Notes: generated from the sequence alone by a model not told the origin. 64,000 nt of DNA from Chitinophagaceae bacterium (GCA_016710935.1 JADJTY010000003.1:372001-436000), one strand, 5' to 3'. Numbered from the stretch's first letter, positions 42,106 through 50,913 are shown. Made by a program: numbers and translations.

Positions 42106-43734
42106 ATGATAAGTGCAAATAATATAACCCTGGCCTATGGCAAAAGGGTTTTGTTCGACGAAGTGAACATCGGCTTTACCAAAGGAAACTGTTATGGTAT
42201 CATTGGTGCCAACGGAGCCGGTAAATCTACTTTTTTAAAGATCATCAGCGGCGAGATTGAACCCAATAAGGGAACCATTGATATTACGCCCGGCGAACGG
42301 ATGGCAGTATTAAACCAGAACCAGTTTGCATTTGATGATACCACCGTTTTAAGCACGGTAATGATGGGCCACAAAAAAATGTGGAAAGTGATGCAGGAAA
42401 AAGATGCCCTGTATGCCAAAGAAGATTTTAGCGAAGCCGATGGTATTAAAGCCGGCGACCTGGAACATGAATTTGGCGAAATGGGTGGCTATACTGCCGA
42501 AAGTGATGCGGCTACCTTATTAAGCGACCTGGGTGTTAAAGATGAACTGCACCAGACCCTGATGAAAGATATTGCTGCCAATATTAAAGTAAGGGTATTG
42601 CTGGCACAAGCCATTTTTGGCAACCCCGATATTTTATTGCTGGATGAGCCTACCAATAACCTGGATGTGGAAACCATCAGCTGGCTGGAGAATTTCCTGG
42701 CCGATTACCAGAATATTGTGTTGGTGGTAAGTCATGATCGTCACTTTTTAGATGCGGTTTGTACGCATGTGGCCGATGTGGACCGGAGCAAGATAAAAGT
42801 ATACACCGGTAACTATTCGTTCTGGTACGAAAGTTCTCAACTGGCAGCCAGGCAACTTGGCGATAAGAACAAAAAGATGGAAGACAAGCGTAAAGACCTG
42901 CTTGAATTCATTGCCCGTTTCAGTGCCAATGCATCTAAAAGTAAACAGGCAACCTCCCGTAAAAAGGCATTGGAAAAACTGGTTATTGAAGAGATACAAC
43001 CCAGTAACAGAAAATATCCCGGTATTATTTTTAAGCAGGACAGGGAAGTGGGTAACGAGATACTGAAAGTGGATAATCTGAAATTACAAATAGAAGGCAA
43101 GACCATTTTCGACAGGATAAAATTTGATATTCAGAAGGGAGATAAGATCGCGTTCCTGAGCCGTGACCCGATTGCACTCACCAGTTTTTTTGAAGTAATA
43201 AACGGCCGTATGAAAGCCGACAGCGGCACTTACGAATGGGGTACAACCGTTACCACTGCTTATTTACCCAACGATAACAGTGAATATTTTGAAGGCAGTC
43301 AGCTGAACTTAATGGATTGGTTGCGCCAGTATGTACCACCCGGCACCAAGGATGTGGATGAGGATTTTTTACGTGGCTTTTTAGGTAAGATGCTTTTTAG
43401 TGGTGATGAGATCTTAAAGAAGACCAATGTATTGAGCGGGGGAGAAAAAGTGCGTTGTATGGTGAGCAAGATGATGCTGCAAAACCCCAATGTGCTGATA
43501 TTGGATGAACCAACCAACCACCTAGACCTGGAGAGTATCATTTCTTTTAACGATAATATGGTGGCCTATAACAGTGTTATTTTATTAACCACGCACGATC
43601 ACCAGTTTATGCAAACCGTTGCCACCCGTATCATTGAGCTTACACCAAAAGGTATGATCGACAAGCTGATGACTTACGATGAATACCTGGCCGATGAAAG
43701 GGTGAAGGAGGCGAGGGCGGAGTTGTATAGTTAA
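42106..43734 (+). CDS. ABC-F family ATPase with a degenerate second nucleotide site
   Basis: 542 residues, soluble, two ABC domains and no membrane segment. Domain 1 has Walker A GANGAGKST (about 37-45) and Walker B ILLLDEPTNNLDVE. The linker (about 240-310) is basic and helical, as in ribosome-binding ABC-F proteins. Domain 2 has a normal signature/Walker B (NVLSGGEKVRCMVSK; VLILDEPTNHLDLE), but its Walker A position reads KIAFLSRDPIALTSFFEVIN without the GxxGxGK(S/T) loop. ABC-F proteins act on the ribosome to relieve stalling. YbiT-like relatives in this phylum are known to vary here, but the loss needs a check. Confidence 0.9.
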   Translation: MISANNITLAYGKRVLFDEVNIGFTKGNCYGIIGANGAGKSTFLKIISGEIEPNKGTIDITPGERMAVLNQNQFAFDDTTVLSTVMMGHKKMWKVMQEKDALYAKEDFSEADGIKAGDLEHEFGEMGGYTAESDAATLLSDLGVKDELHQTLMKDIAANIKVRVLLAQAIFGNPDILLLDEPTNNLDVETISWLENFLADYQNIVLVVSHDRHFLDAVCTHVADVDRSKIKVYTGNYSFWYESSQLAARQLGDKNKKMEDKRKDLLEFIARFSANASKSKQATSRKKALEKLVIEEIQPSNRKYPGIIFKQDREVGNEILKVDNLKLQIEGKTIFDRIKFDIQKGDKIAFLSRDPIALTSFFEVINGRMKADSGTYEWGTTVTTAYLPNDNSEYFEGSQLNLMDWLRQYVPPGTKDVDEDFLRGFLGKMLFSGDEILKKTNVLSGGEKVRCMVSKMMLQNPNVLILDEPTNHLDLESIISFNDNMVAYNSVILLTTHDHQFMQTVATRIIELTPKGMIDKLMTYDEYLADERVKEARAELYS

Positions 43735-43737
43735 TGT

Positions 43738-43830
43738 GAGATGTTAGACATTAGATGTTAGGTGTTAGATGTATGATGTACGCCTGCTTACAATATACCA
43801 ACGTACATCGTACATCAAACATCGTACAAG
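43738..43830. repeat. Intergenic 'word' repeat, GATGTTAGACATTAGATG words, with a 15-bp hairpin
   Basis: GATGTTAGACATTAGATGTT and GGTGTTAGATG are followed by a stem in which GATGTATGATGTACG (43768-43782) pairs with CGTACATCGTACATC (43802-43816), one wobble. May work as the ABC-F terminator. Confidence 0.6.
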
Positions 43831-43857
43831 AAGCATAATAAATCATAAATCTTTTAA

Positions 43858-44391
43858 TTGCCAAAAGACAGGATCATAGCATTCATCGATTTTTTTTACC
43901 CGCCGTTCAGCAGGTTTATGCCGGAGCAAACCTTCCGTTATGCAGCCTGTGGTGGCGCCAATACTGTATTGGGACTGGCGCTTTTCAAAATATTACTGGT
44001 GTATGTTTTTAAACTCGAAAATGTTGAGCTGGGATTTTATACTTTAAAACCTCATAACGCTGCCCTCTTCATTACTTCTTTTGTTAATTTTGGTGTTGGT
44101 TTTTTATTAATGCGGTATGTAGTGTTTGTAGATTCTAATTTAAGAGGAAGAATACAGCTCTTCAGATATGGCTTATCACTTGCACTTAATCTTACACTCA
44201 ATTATTTTATCCTTAAAGTATTTGTAGAAGTGTTTGGCTGGTGGCCGTTCCTAAGTCAGTGCCTTACTACGGTTATCATTATAACCATCAGTTATCTGAG
44301 CCAAAAACATTTTTCTTTTAAAACCAAGAAGAATATTGAACAAGCCCGCCCGGACGACCTGGTCGGACGGGGAACAAGGAATTCTGAATAA
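43858..44391 (+). CDS. GtrA-like integral membrane protein
   Basis: 177 residues; the start is a TTG that gives KDRIIAFIDFFYPPFSRFMP, then FRYAACGGANTVLGLALF, as in GtrA proteins; there is no upstream ATG. Four membrane helices (about 24-46, 58-78, 98-116, 122-140; signature STRONG in AACGG and YLSQKHFSFK). GtrA proteins help transfer lipid-linked sugars across the membrane for surface polysaccharides. It is followed by a cupin gene on the other strand. An alternative ATG at 43918 would lose the conserved FIDFFYPPF part. Confidence 0.85.
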   Translation: MPKDRIIAFIDFFYPPFSRFMPEQTFRYAACGGANTVLGLALFKILLVYVFKLENVELGFYTLKPHNAALFITSFVNFGVGFLLMRYVVFVDSNLRGRIQLFRYGLSLALNLTLNYFILKVFVEVFGWWPFLSQCLTTVIIITISYLSQKHFSFKTKKNIEQARPDDLVGRGTRNSE

Positions 44392-44400
44392 TGAAGTTTT

Positions 44401-44465
44401 CCTAACCCCCAACTCCTAACTCCCGACTCCAGTCTCCAGACTTACCTACCAACTCCCAACTCCCT
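44401..44465. repeat. Intergenic 'word' repeat, CCCAACTCC / CCCGACTCC words
   Basis: CTAACCCCCAACTCC, CTAACTCCCGACTCC, AGTCTCCAGAC and CCAACTCCCAACTCC follow each other between the convergent GtrA and cupin genes. The right end runs into the last codons of the cupin gene. Confidence 0.55.
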
Positions 44466-44780
44466 GTAATCCTCCCTCACCGGAGTAAACACATCAATTA
44501 CCTTGCAGGCTGTAACAGCTTTGGCACCATGCAATACATTGGAACCTATGAATGCACCCATGCCCGGAAGTAGCAGTTTTGTTTCACCATTTAAGGTAAA
44601 TTCCATTTCTCCTTCTAAAATATAGGTCCATTGCTCATGCGGATGGCTGTGTATAGGTGCAATTACACCGGCTTGCAGCGACACGCAGCCAAATGTTGAC
44701 TGTGCCGAATGTTCCATAGCACTTTGGATGCCTGGAAAAATGGTTGCTTTGTTTTTTGTATTGTAGTTGATGAAAGACAT
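44442..44780 (-). CDS. Single-domain cupin protein
   Basis: 112 residues. Cupin core with GVIAPIHSHPHEQWTYILEG (metal-binding His-x-His and Glu) and LLPGMGAFIGSNVLHGAKAV, the second histidine motif. Small stand-alone cupins bind a metal and often act as sensors or sugar isomerase-like enzymes. The substrate cannot be told. Its C-terminal end overlaps a word repeat, so the last residues (YRELGVGR) may be an extension from that repeat. Confidence 0.85.
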   Translation of the reverse strand: MSFINYNTKNKATIFPGIQSAMEHSAQSTFGCVSLQAGVIAPIHSHPHEQWTYILEGEMEFTLNGETKLLLPGMGAFIGSNVLHGAKAVTACKVIDVFTPVREDYRELGVGR

Positions 44781-44820
44781 GAAATGGTTTTTAGTATTTC
44801 AAATTTAATGAATAAGCATA

Positions 44821-44853
44821 AGAGTTGCCAACCTTTAAAAGGTTGGCAACTCT
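44821..44853. repeat. GTTGCCAACC palindrome, copy 1
   Basis: AGAGTTGCCAACCTT (44821-44835) pairs with AAGGTTGGCAACTCT (44839-44853), a 15-bp perfect stem. A second copy stands on the other side of the 57-aa gene. Confidence 0.85.
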
Positions 44854-44906
44854 TTAAACGGCTATTGAGTTCCTTTTCTTAAATTCGTACATATTTAAAA
44901 CAAACC

Positions 44907-45080
44907 ATGCATTTATATTTACTATACATCGATCCGGGAAGCGGCAGTTATATTCTGCAGATGATCATTGCTGCTGTGCTGGGCGTTAGTTTTTTCTTTA
45001 AAAGCTTCTGGTATAATATAAAAGCATTTTTTACCGGTAAAAAAGTAAAGAAGGAAGATGAAAAAGATAAGACTGAATAA
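44907..45080 (+). CDS. 57-residue single-helix membrane protein of a surface-glycan locus
   Basis: Reading from the ATG at 44907 gives MHLYLLYIDPGSGSYILQ, then a membrane helix (MIIAAVLGVSFFFKSFW), and a basic tail (FFTGKKVKKEDEKDKTE). I recognise this YIDPGSG/helix/FFTGKK layout as a conserved small Bacteroidota protein that commonly sits beside a methyltransferase and a sulfatase-like membrane protein, exactly as here. Function unknown. It lies between two copies of a palindrome and 60 bases before the methyltransferase gene. Confidence 0.75.
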   Translation: MHLYLLYIDPGSGSYILQMIIAAVLGVSFFFKSFWYNIKAFFTGKKVKKEDEKDKTE

Positions 45081-45087
45081 ATTGTCA

Positions 45088-45120
45088 AGGGTTGCCAACC
45101 TTTTAAAGGTTGGCAACCCT
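45088..45120. repeat. GTTGCCAACC palindrome, copy 2
   Basis: AGGGTTGCCAACCTTT (45088-45103), one T, AAAGGTTGGCAACCCT (45105-45120). A 16-bp perfect stem nearly identical to copy 1. Confidence 0.85.
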
Positions 45121-45140
45121 GTTTAATACCTCAATTAATA

Positions 45141-46529
45141 ATGCAAACCAATCCAGCTTCATACAGAGATAACAGCGGTTTTGTTTTTAAGCAGCATGAC
45201 AAGGTTTACCGTTATATCCATCCCAACTACGAACCGCATTACCATCAGTTAATGAACAGCGGACTGTATGATGAACTGGTAAAAAACAAAAGACTTATTC
45301 CGCACCAGGAAATTGCTGATACAACTGTATTTAATTTTACTGATGGCAAAGTGTTACTGCCTGAACAGATCCCCTTCATCAGCTATCCCTACGAGTGGAG
45401 TTTTGATATGTTGAAAGATGCCGCACTGCTCACCCTGCAGATTGCCCTGGCAGCTTTAAAAAAAGAAATGATATTGAAAGATGCTACGCCTTTTAATGTT
45501 CAGTTTTTTAATGGCAAACCAATTTTTATTGATACACTCTCTTTTGAAAATTACGAAGCCGGTAAACCCTGGATCGCATACCACCAGTTCAGCGAATGTT
45601 TTTTAGCTCCGCTGCTGCTGATGCATTACTGCCATCCCGATACCAATAAACTGTTCACCGTTTATCCCAACGGTATACCCATGGATGTACTCGTGAGTTT
45701 ATTGCCAAAAAGCTCGAAGTGGAACATGGGTACCTTCCTGCACGTACACCTGCAGGCAAAATTTGCCCAAAGGACCCAGCGGGCAGGTAAGCAAAATAAA
45801 AAGGCCGGAGGTGAAAATAATTTCTCCAAACAAAAACTGGAGTTGTTATTAAAAGGGCTCGAAAGTTTTGTACAAAAATTATCGCCAAAAAAAGTAAAAA
45901 CAACCTGGGATGATTATTATACCGATACCATTTTGGGAGATGATTATCTCCAAGCCAAAACAACACTGATAAGATCCTTCAGCAACTTTATCGATTTTAA
46001 AACGGTGATAGACCTGGGTGCCAACGACGGACATTTTAGTTTACTTTTTGACGAAAACAAACATGTAATTGCAACAGATGCAGATAATAACTCCATTAAC
46101 CAGCTCTATCTTACAATTAAAAAAGAAAGTATCCCGAATATATTGCCCCTGGTTAATGATCTTACGGTACCATCACCGGCCATTGGCTGGGCCAATGCAG
46201 AAAGGGAATCTATTACCACCAGGTTGAAAGCCGACCTGGTACTGGCGCTGGCATTGGTACATCATCTTGCCATTGCCAAAAATGTTCCTTTACATTTTAT
46301 TGCGGATTGGTTGCAGCCGATGGGGGAGCACCTCATCATTGAATTTGTACCCAAGGAAGATGAAAAAGTAAAACTGCTGCTCCAAAACCGTAAAGATATT
46401 TTTGATAATTATTCACTGGAAAGTTTCAGATCCATCTTTACCGGAAAATATAAAATAGTGAGAGAAGAAAAAGTAGGCAATACCAGTCGTATTTTATTTT
46501 TAATGACACGCAAATTATGGCCCTGCTAA
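45141..46529 (+). CDS. Class I SAM-dependent methyltransferase-like protein
   Basis: 462 residues. N-terminal region with FVFKQHDKVYRYIHPNYEPH and FIDTLSFENYEAGKPWIAYH; the SAM motif VIDLGANDGHFSLLFDENKH lies at about 287-306, then HVIATDADNNSI and DLVLALALVHHLAI. The family modifies sugars or small acceptors. Its stop overlaps the next gene by 13 bases, indicating coupling to the sulfatase-like gene. Confidence 0.85.
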   Translation: MQTNPASYRDNSGFVFKQHDKVYRYIHPNYEPHYHQLMNSGLYDELVKNKRLIPHQEIADTTVFNFTDGKVLLPEQIPFISYPYEWSFDMLKDAALLTLQIALAALKKEMILKDATPFNVQFFNGKPIFIDTLSFENYEAGKPWIAYHQFSECFLAPLLLMHYCHPDTNKLFTVYPNGIPMDVLVSLLPKSSKWNMGTFLHVHLQAKFAQRTQRAGKQNKKAGGENNFSKQKLELLLKGLESFVQKLSPKKVKTTWDDYYTDTILGDDYLQAKTTLIRSFSNFIDFKTVIDLGANDGHFSLLFDENKHVIATDADNNSINQLYLTIKKESIPNILPLVNDLTVPSPAIGWANAERESITTRLKADLVLALALVHHLAIAKNVPLHFIADWLQPMGEHLIIEFVPKEDEKVKLLLQNRKDIFDNYSLESFRSIFTGKYKIVREEKVGNTSRILFLMTRKLWPC

Positions 46530-48012
46530 AAAAAATACCTTTCTTTTTATTGTTACTGGCTGTGTTCTTTTGCCTGCATGGTAGTGTAGAAAATTACGGC
46601 TATCTTAACCTGTTTGAAGTAATGGAAGTGGGCGGAATCATCATAGTATGCATGGTCGTTTTTTTTGGATTGGTTTGGATTTTTACAAAAAATCATTTCT
46701 TCGCCGCATTACTAACTTTTTTTATTGCACTCTGGTATTTATTTTTTGGTGCTATTCATGATCTTATTAAAACAACTTCCTTCTTACAGTTTATTCAATC
46801 TTATACAGTGCTGCTGCCGCTCCTGCTGGTTGTAAACATATTGGTTGCATGGTGGTTAAAGAGAAACAAACAACTTTATCAAAAACTGTTCCTCTACCTG
46901 AATGTTCTGTTCATTATTTTTTGTGTATCCGATGCCGTTTTACTCGTAAGCAAAGCCGCCTCTTATAAAGAAGTTGCCTATCCCAACCCGGTTGCATTCG
47001 ATCAATCTAAAGTAAGAGCAAAACCCAATGTGTATTTTTGTTGTTTGATGAATATGCCGGTTATAAAAGTCTGAGCGATAGTTTTCATTATAAAAATGAC
47101 AGCTTTTATCATTTTTTGCAGCAGCAACAATTTCAGTTGCTGCCCACATTTGCCAATTACGATTTTACACCCTTCAGCATGTCGTCTGTTTTAAATATGC
47201 AGTACGTGCCGGAAAATTACAACCGGGAACTGCTTACCCAGCCCGATATACAGCATCGCTTTGGCGAGATACGCAATGCACAGGTACCCGCCATTTTTAA
47301 ATCGATGGGGTACGTCATCGAAAATAATTCCATCTTCGATATTAAGGGCCATCCTGCACTCTATCAATCAAACGGTTTGTTTCCCATACATGCAGCCCTG
47401 CTCACCAATAAAATATTTCACAACCGGTTGATGAAAAATATTGGCTGGTGGTTTGTTACCGGAAAATATAAACTCAATTTTTTAAGAGAATATTATTTGT
47501 ACCGCAAAGATGGGTACAACCGCCAGGTTGAAAAAGATGTACTGCAAACTGCTGCAACGCCCACAACAAAACCCCGTTTTTGCTATGCTCATTTTTTACT
47601 GCCACACGGACAGTTTTACCGGGACAGTTCCGGTGCTCTTAACCCGCCTGAAAAAATATTGAACTTAAAATACCTGGCCGATAAATCCCTCTATCTTGCT
47701 TATTTAAAATACACCAACAATATTATTAAGGGGCTGGTAAAAAAGCTAAACGAAAAAGACCCCAATGCCATTGTCATCATTATGAGCGACCACGGATTTT
47801 ATGATTATGATAACCCCGGTGATTACGATCCCTATAATTACGATAATATCTGCTTTGTAAAGGCGCCCAATAACAATGCTGCAATGTATAATGCGCAGCT
47901 AAGCAATGTCAATTTCTTCCGCCACCTGTTTAATAACCAGTTTGGGCAAAATCTGCCTTACGTAAAAGACAGCACCGTGTATGTGATTGAAGACCCGGCT
48001 GTGCTGCGGTAG
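46517..48012 (+). CDS. Membrane sulfatase/phosphoethanolamine-transferase-like protein, frameshifted
   Basis: The first frame gives four membrane helices (residues 1-150) and stops after KPNVYFCCLMNMPVIKV. The second continues as FDEYAGYKSLSDSFHYKNDS and on to IVIIMSDHGFYDYD. One extra T in the run of five at 47035-47039 joins them as KPNVYFLLFDEYAGYKSL, a single protein of about 498 residues. The fused product has the alkaline-phosphatase fold's metal sites (FDEY start, SDHGF end) behind an N-terminal membrane domain, like LTA-synthase or phosphoethanolamine transferases. Role in surface glycan decoration is inferred. The frameshift is probably a sequence error. Confidence 0.75.
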
Positions 48013-48334
48013 ATTGGCACATCTTCGATGTGAGGATGGGAACACGGATGACACGGGTTGAACGGATTTACAGGATTTTATTATTGCCAAAATTTTATAA
48101 GAACAATTGCAGCTTTGAAAATTGGATGAACACAGGATTATCCTGCTTCGCAGTATGGTGGATCACGGAAATGATCCAAATTTTTCTACAAGCAGAAAAA
48201 AATCTGTGCTGAGCCTGTCGAAGTATAATCCGTTCAACCCGTGTCATTCGTGTTCCATCCCTGCCAAAATTGCACCCCTTACCCCGTTGGCATAATCATT
48301 GCCAAATACCCTATGAACAACAAAAATTTATATC
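48013..48334. other. Intergenic gap upstream of dnaK
   Basis: The gap is filled mainly by the long inverted repeat. Near the dnaK start there is a TTG at 48287 and TACCCTAT at 48307, a weak promoter candidate. No CIRCE-type operator is seen. Confidence 0.5.
48034..48260. repeat. Long inverted repeat, 34-bp arms
   Basis: 48034-48068 (containing ACACGGGTTGAACGGATT) and 48227-48260 (its reverse complement) match at about 31 of 34 positions across a spacer of about 158 bases. The spacer has no gene, but contains a fragment of the GAGCTTGTCGAA family. MITE-like. Confidence 0.75.
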
Positions 48335-50241
48335 ATGGGAAAGATCATAGGAATTGACCTTGGAACCACCAACAGTTGCGTTTCTGTAATGGAAGGCAAT
48401 GAGCCGGTTGTAATCGCAAATGAAGAAGGACGCCGTACAACCCCGTCCGTAGTAGCTTTTCTTAAAAATGGTGAGCGTAAAGTGGGCGATCCTGCAAAAC
48501 GCCAGGCTATTACCAACAGTCACAACACCATCAGCAGCGTAAAGCGTTTTATGGGCCGCCGCTTTGATGAAGTAACCGAAGAAATAAGCCATTGGAGCTA
48601 TAAAGTAGTAAAAGGCGACAATAATACAGTGCGTATTGACATAGATGGCAGACAATATACGCCGCAGGAGATCAGTGCGATGGTACTGCAGAAAATGAAG
48701 AAAACGGCCGAAGATTACCTGGGTGCCGAAGTAACCGATGCGGTAATTACCGTGCCTGCTTACTTTAACGATGCCCAGCGCCAGGCCACCAAAGAAGCCG
48801 GTGAAATTGCCGGTCTGAATGTGCGCCGTGTGGTAAACGAACCAACCGCAGCCGCTTTGGCCTACGGACTGGATAAAGGCGGCAAAGACCATAAGATTGC
48901 CGTGTTTGACCTGGGTGGTGGTACATTCGATATCTCGGTATTGGAGCTGGGCGATGGTGTGTTTGAAGTAAAAGTACAAACGGAGATACCCACTTAGGTG
49001 GTGATGATTTTGATAAAGTAATTATGGATTGGCTGGCCGATGAATTTAAAGCCGACGAAGCCATCGACCTGCGCAAAGACCCAATGGCTTTACAGCGTTT
49101 AAAAGAAGCAGCAGAAAAAGCAAAGGTTGAATTATCATCTTCAACAGAAACAGAAATAAACCTGCCGTATGTAACAGCAGTTGATGGTGTGCCTAAACAT
49201 TTGGTTAAAAAATTAACCCGTGCAAAATTTGAAGCACTGGCCGATAAATTATTTGAGCGTTGCCTGGTACCTTGCGAAAAAGCATTGAAAGATGCCGGTA
49301 TGCAAACCTCAGAAATTGAGGAAGTGATTATGGTAGGTGGCAGCAGCCGCATACCTAAAGTGCTGGAACTGGTTGAAAAATTCTTTGGAAAAAAACCAAA
49401 CCGCGGTGTAAACCCCGATGAGGTTGTAGCCATTGGTGCAGCCATACAGGGTGCGGTATTGAGCGGCGATATTAAAGATGTATTGTTGTTAGACGTTACA
49501 CCACTTAGCCTGGGCATTGAAACCATGGGCGGTGTAATGACGAGGTTGATCGACAGCAACACCACCATCCCAACAAAAAAATCGGAAGTGTTCAGTACTG
49601 CCAGCGATAACCAGCCCGGCGTGCAGATACATGTGCTGCAGGGCGAACGCCCCATGAGCAGCCAGAACAAAAGTCTGGGTACTTTTAATTTAGATGGCAT
49701 ACCGCCGGCACCACGTGGTGTACCGCAGGTAGAAGTTATTTTTGATATTGATGCCAACGGTATCTTACACGTTACCGCCAAAGACAAAGGCACCGGTAAA
49801 GAACAAAAGATACGCATTGAAAGCGGCAGCGGCTTGAGTAAGGAAGAAATTGAAAAGATGAAGAACGATGCCAAAGCCAATGAAGAAAGCGATAAGGCTG
49901 AAAAAGAAAAAGTAGAAAAAATAAACGGTGCCGACAGTTTAATATTCCAGACGGAGAAACAACTGAAAGAATACGGCGACAAAATACCTGCCGATAAAAA
50001 AGGCGCTATTGACAGCTCTTTAACCAAATTAAAAGAAGCACACAAAGCGCAGGACCTGGCAGCTATTGATACAGCCATGGCCGAAATGAATGCAGCATGG
50101 ACAGCAGCCAGTGAAGATATGTATAAGGCTACGCAGGAAGGTGCAGGTGCACAACCTGGCGCTGAAGCTGGAGGCGGGGAACCACAGCCACAAGGCAGTG
50201 AAAGTAAAGTGGAGGATGTGCCTTTTGAGGAAGTGAAGTAA
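48335..50241 (+). CDS. dnaK: Chaperone DnaK (Hsp70), frame broken once
   Basis: ATPase part: GKIIGIDLGTTNSCVSVMEG, then AVITVPAYFNDAQRQATKEA and IAVFDLGGGTFDISVLELG. The first frame ends at FEVKVQTEIPT-stop. The second frame resumes at MDWLADEFKADEAIDL and includes the substrate-binding domain (VLLLDVTPLSLGIETMGG) and ends SKVEDVPFEEVK. Adding one A to the run of four at 48970-48973 gives the expected FEVKSTNGDTHLGGDDFDKV and a 635-residue protein of normal length. DnaK is essential, so the break is almost surely an error in the sequence. Confidence 0.93.
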
Positions 50242-50259
50242 GAGATTTGTAAATAAACT

Positions 50260-50290
50260 AAAGCCGTTCAGGAATGAGCGGCTTTTTAAT
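50260..50290 (+). terminator. dnaK terminator
   Basis: AAAGCCGTTCA (50260-50270), loop GGAA's end, TGAGCGGCTTT (50275-50285) with one wobble, then TT AATT. It lies 19 bases after the dnaK stop and overlaps the start of the SHOCT-like frame. Confidence 0.8.
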
Positions 50291-50453
50291 TATTCGAAAA
50301 CCTGGTGAATTAACTGTTCCCGAAGAGTTTAAAAATAAAAGGAAGGAAGAGCCTATAAGTGAAATAGAAAGACTGTTTAAATTGTATAAGGAAGGAGCAT
50401 TAACTAAAGAAGAATTCGAAGCCCTTAAAAAGAAAGTAATAGAAAAAAATTAG
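50274..50453 (+). CDS. 59-residue SHOCT-like fragment
   Basis: The frame starts MSGFLIIRKPGELTVPEEF and ends with ISEIERLFKLYKEGALTK, then EEFEALKKKVIEKN, a SHOCT domain (short C-terminal helix pair). The only ATG lies inside the dnaK terminator, so this is either a tiny gene with an odd start or the remnant of a longer protein. The SHOCT part is convincing; the N-terminal part is not. Confidence 0.4.
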   Translation: MSGFLIIRKPGELTVPEEFKNKRKEEPISEIERLFKLYKEGALTKEEFEALKKKVIEKN

Positions 50454-50478
50454 CCTTCTTATTCGAAAAATAGCAAAA

Positions 50479-50913
50479 ATGAAAAAAGTATTTTGGACAA
50501 TATTTGCACTGTTAATATTCATTGAGTCAGAGGCACAGAAAGAGGATGATAACAGAATAGTAGTTACGCTTGATGATACTACCAATATTCATCAAAGGGT
50601 AAGACAAGCAGTTGTTTTTACCGACTTTATTGTAAGAGATGATAGCAAACCAGATTCGTTGATAACTTATGCAGAAAGGATTTTTAATTCAACAATCTTC
50701 GTTATTGCCAAAGTTGTTATTATAGGTAATAAAGTAGAAATTTCAGGTGCTTACGGATTAGGATACCAAGATTTTTGGGGATTCCCTGATTGGCCAAGAG
50801 GTTATAGTGAGGTTATTTATTATAAGGAAAGTGAATCTTGGAAAATAATCAGAAAAATTGCTTTGAAGCTTGATGGTAAATTGAGTTTTTATAATCAAAA
50901 GAATAAGAAGTAA
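50479..50913 (+). CDS. Small secreted protein of unknown function
   Basis: 144 residues with signal peptide (MKKVFWTIFALLIFIESEA, cut before QKEDD). The mature part is beta-rich with SLITYAERIFNSTIFVIAKV and ISGAYGLGYQDFWGFPDWP and a basic tail (KLSFYNQKNKK). I do not recognise the family. It follows the SHOCT-like fragment by 25 bases. It lies just before the first bulged-hairpin repeat. Confidence 0.6.
   Translation: MKKVFWTIFALLIFIESEAQKEDDNRIVVTLDDTTNIHQRVRQAVVFTDFIVRDDSKPDSLITYAERIFNSTIFVIAKVVIIGNKVEISGAYGLGYQDFWGFPDWPRGYSEVIYYKESESWKIIRKIALKLDGKLSFYNQKNKK

Noticed and set aside
48222..48262. tRNA-like or riboswitch-like fold upstream of dnaK
   Set aside because: The pairing comes from the long inverted repeat; there is no tRNA arm pattern or conserved riboswitch core.
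48961..49026. Programmed frameshift in dnaK
   Set aside because: No slippery heptamer with a downstream stem is present, and bacterial dnaK genes are not known for recoding; an error in a homopolymer is simpler.
48765..50078. 437-codon open frame antisense to dnaK
   Set aside because: It lies on the reverse of a conserved Hsp70 coding sequence and its protein has no recognisable domain; strong codon bias of dnaK explains the open frame.
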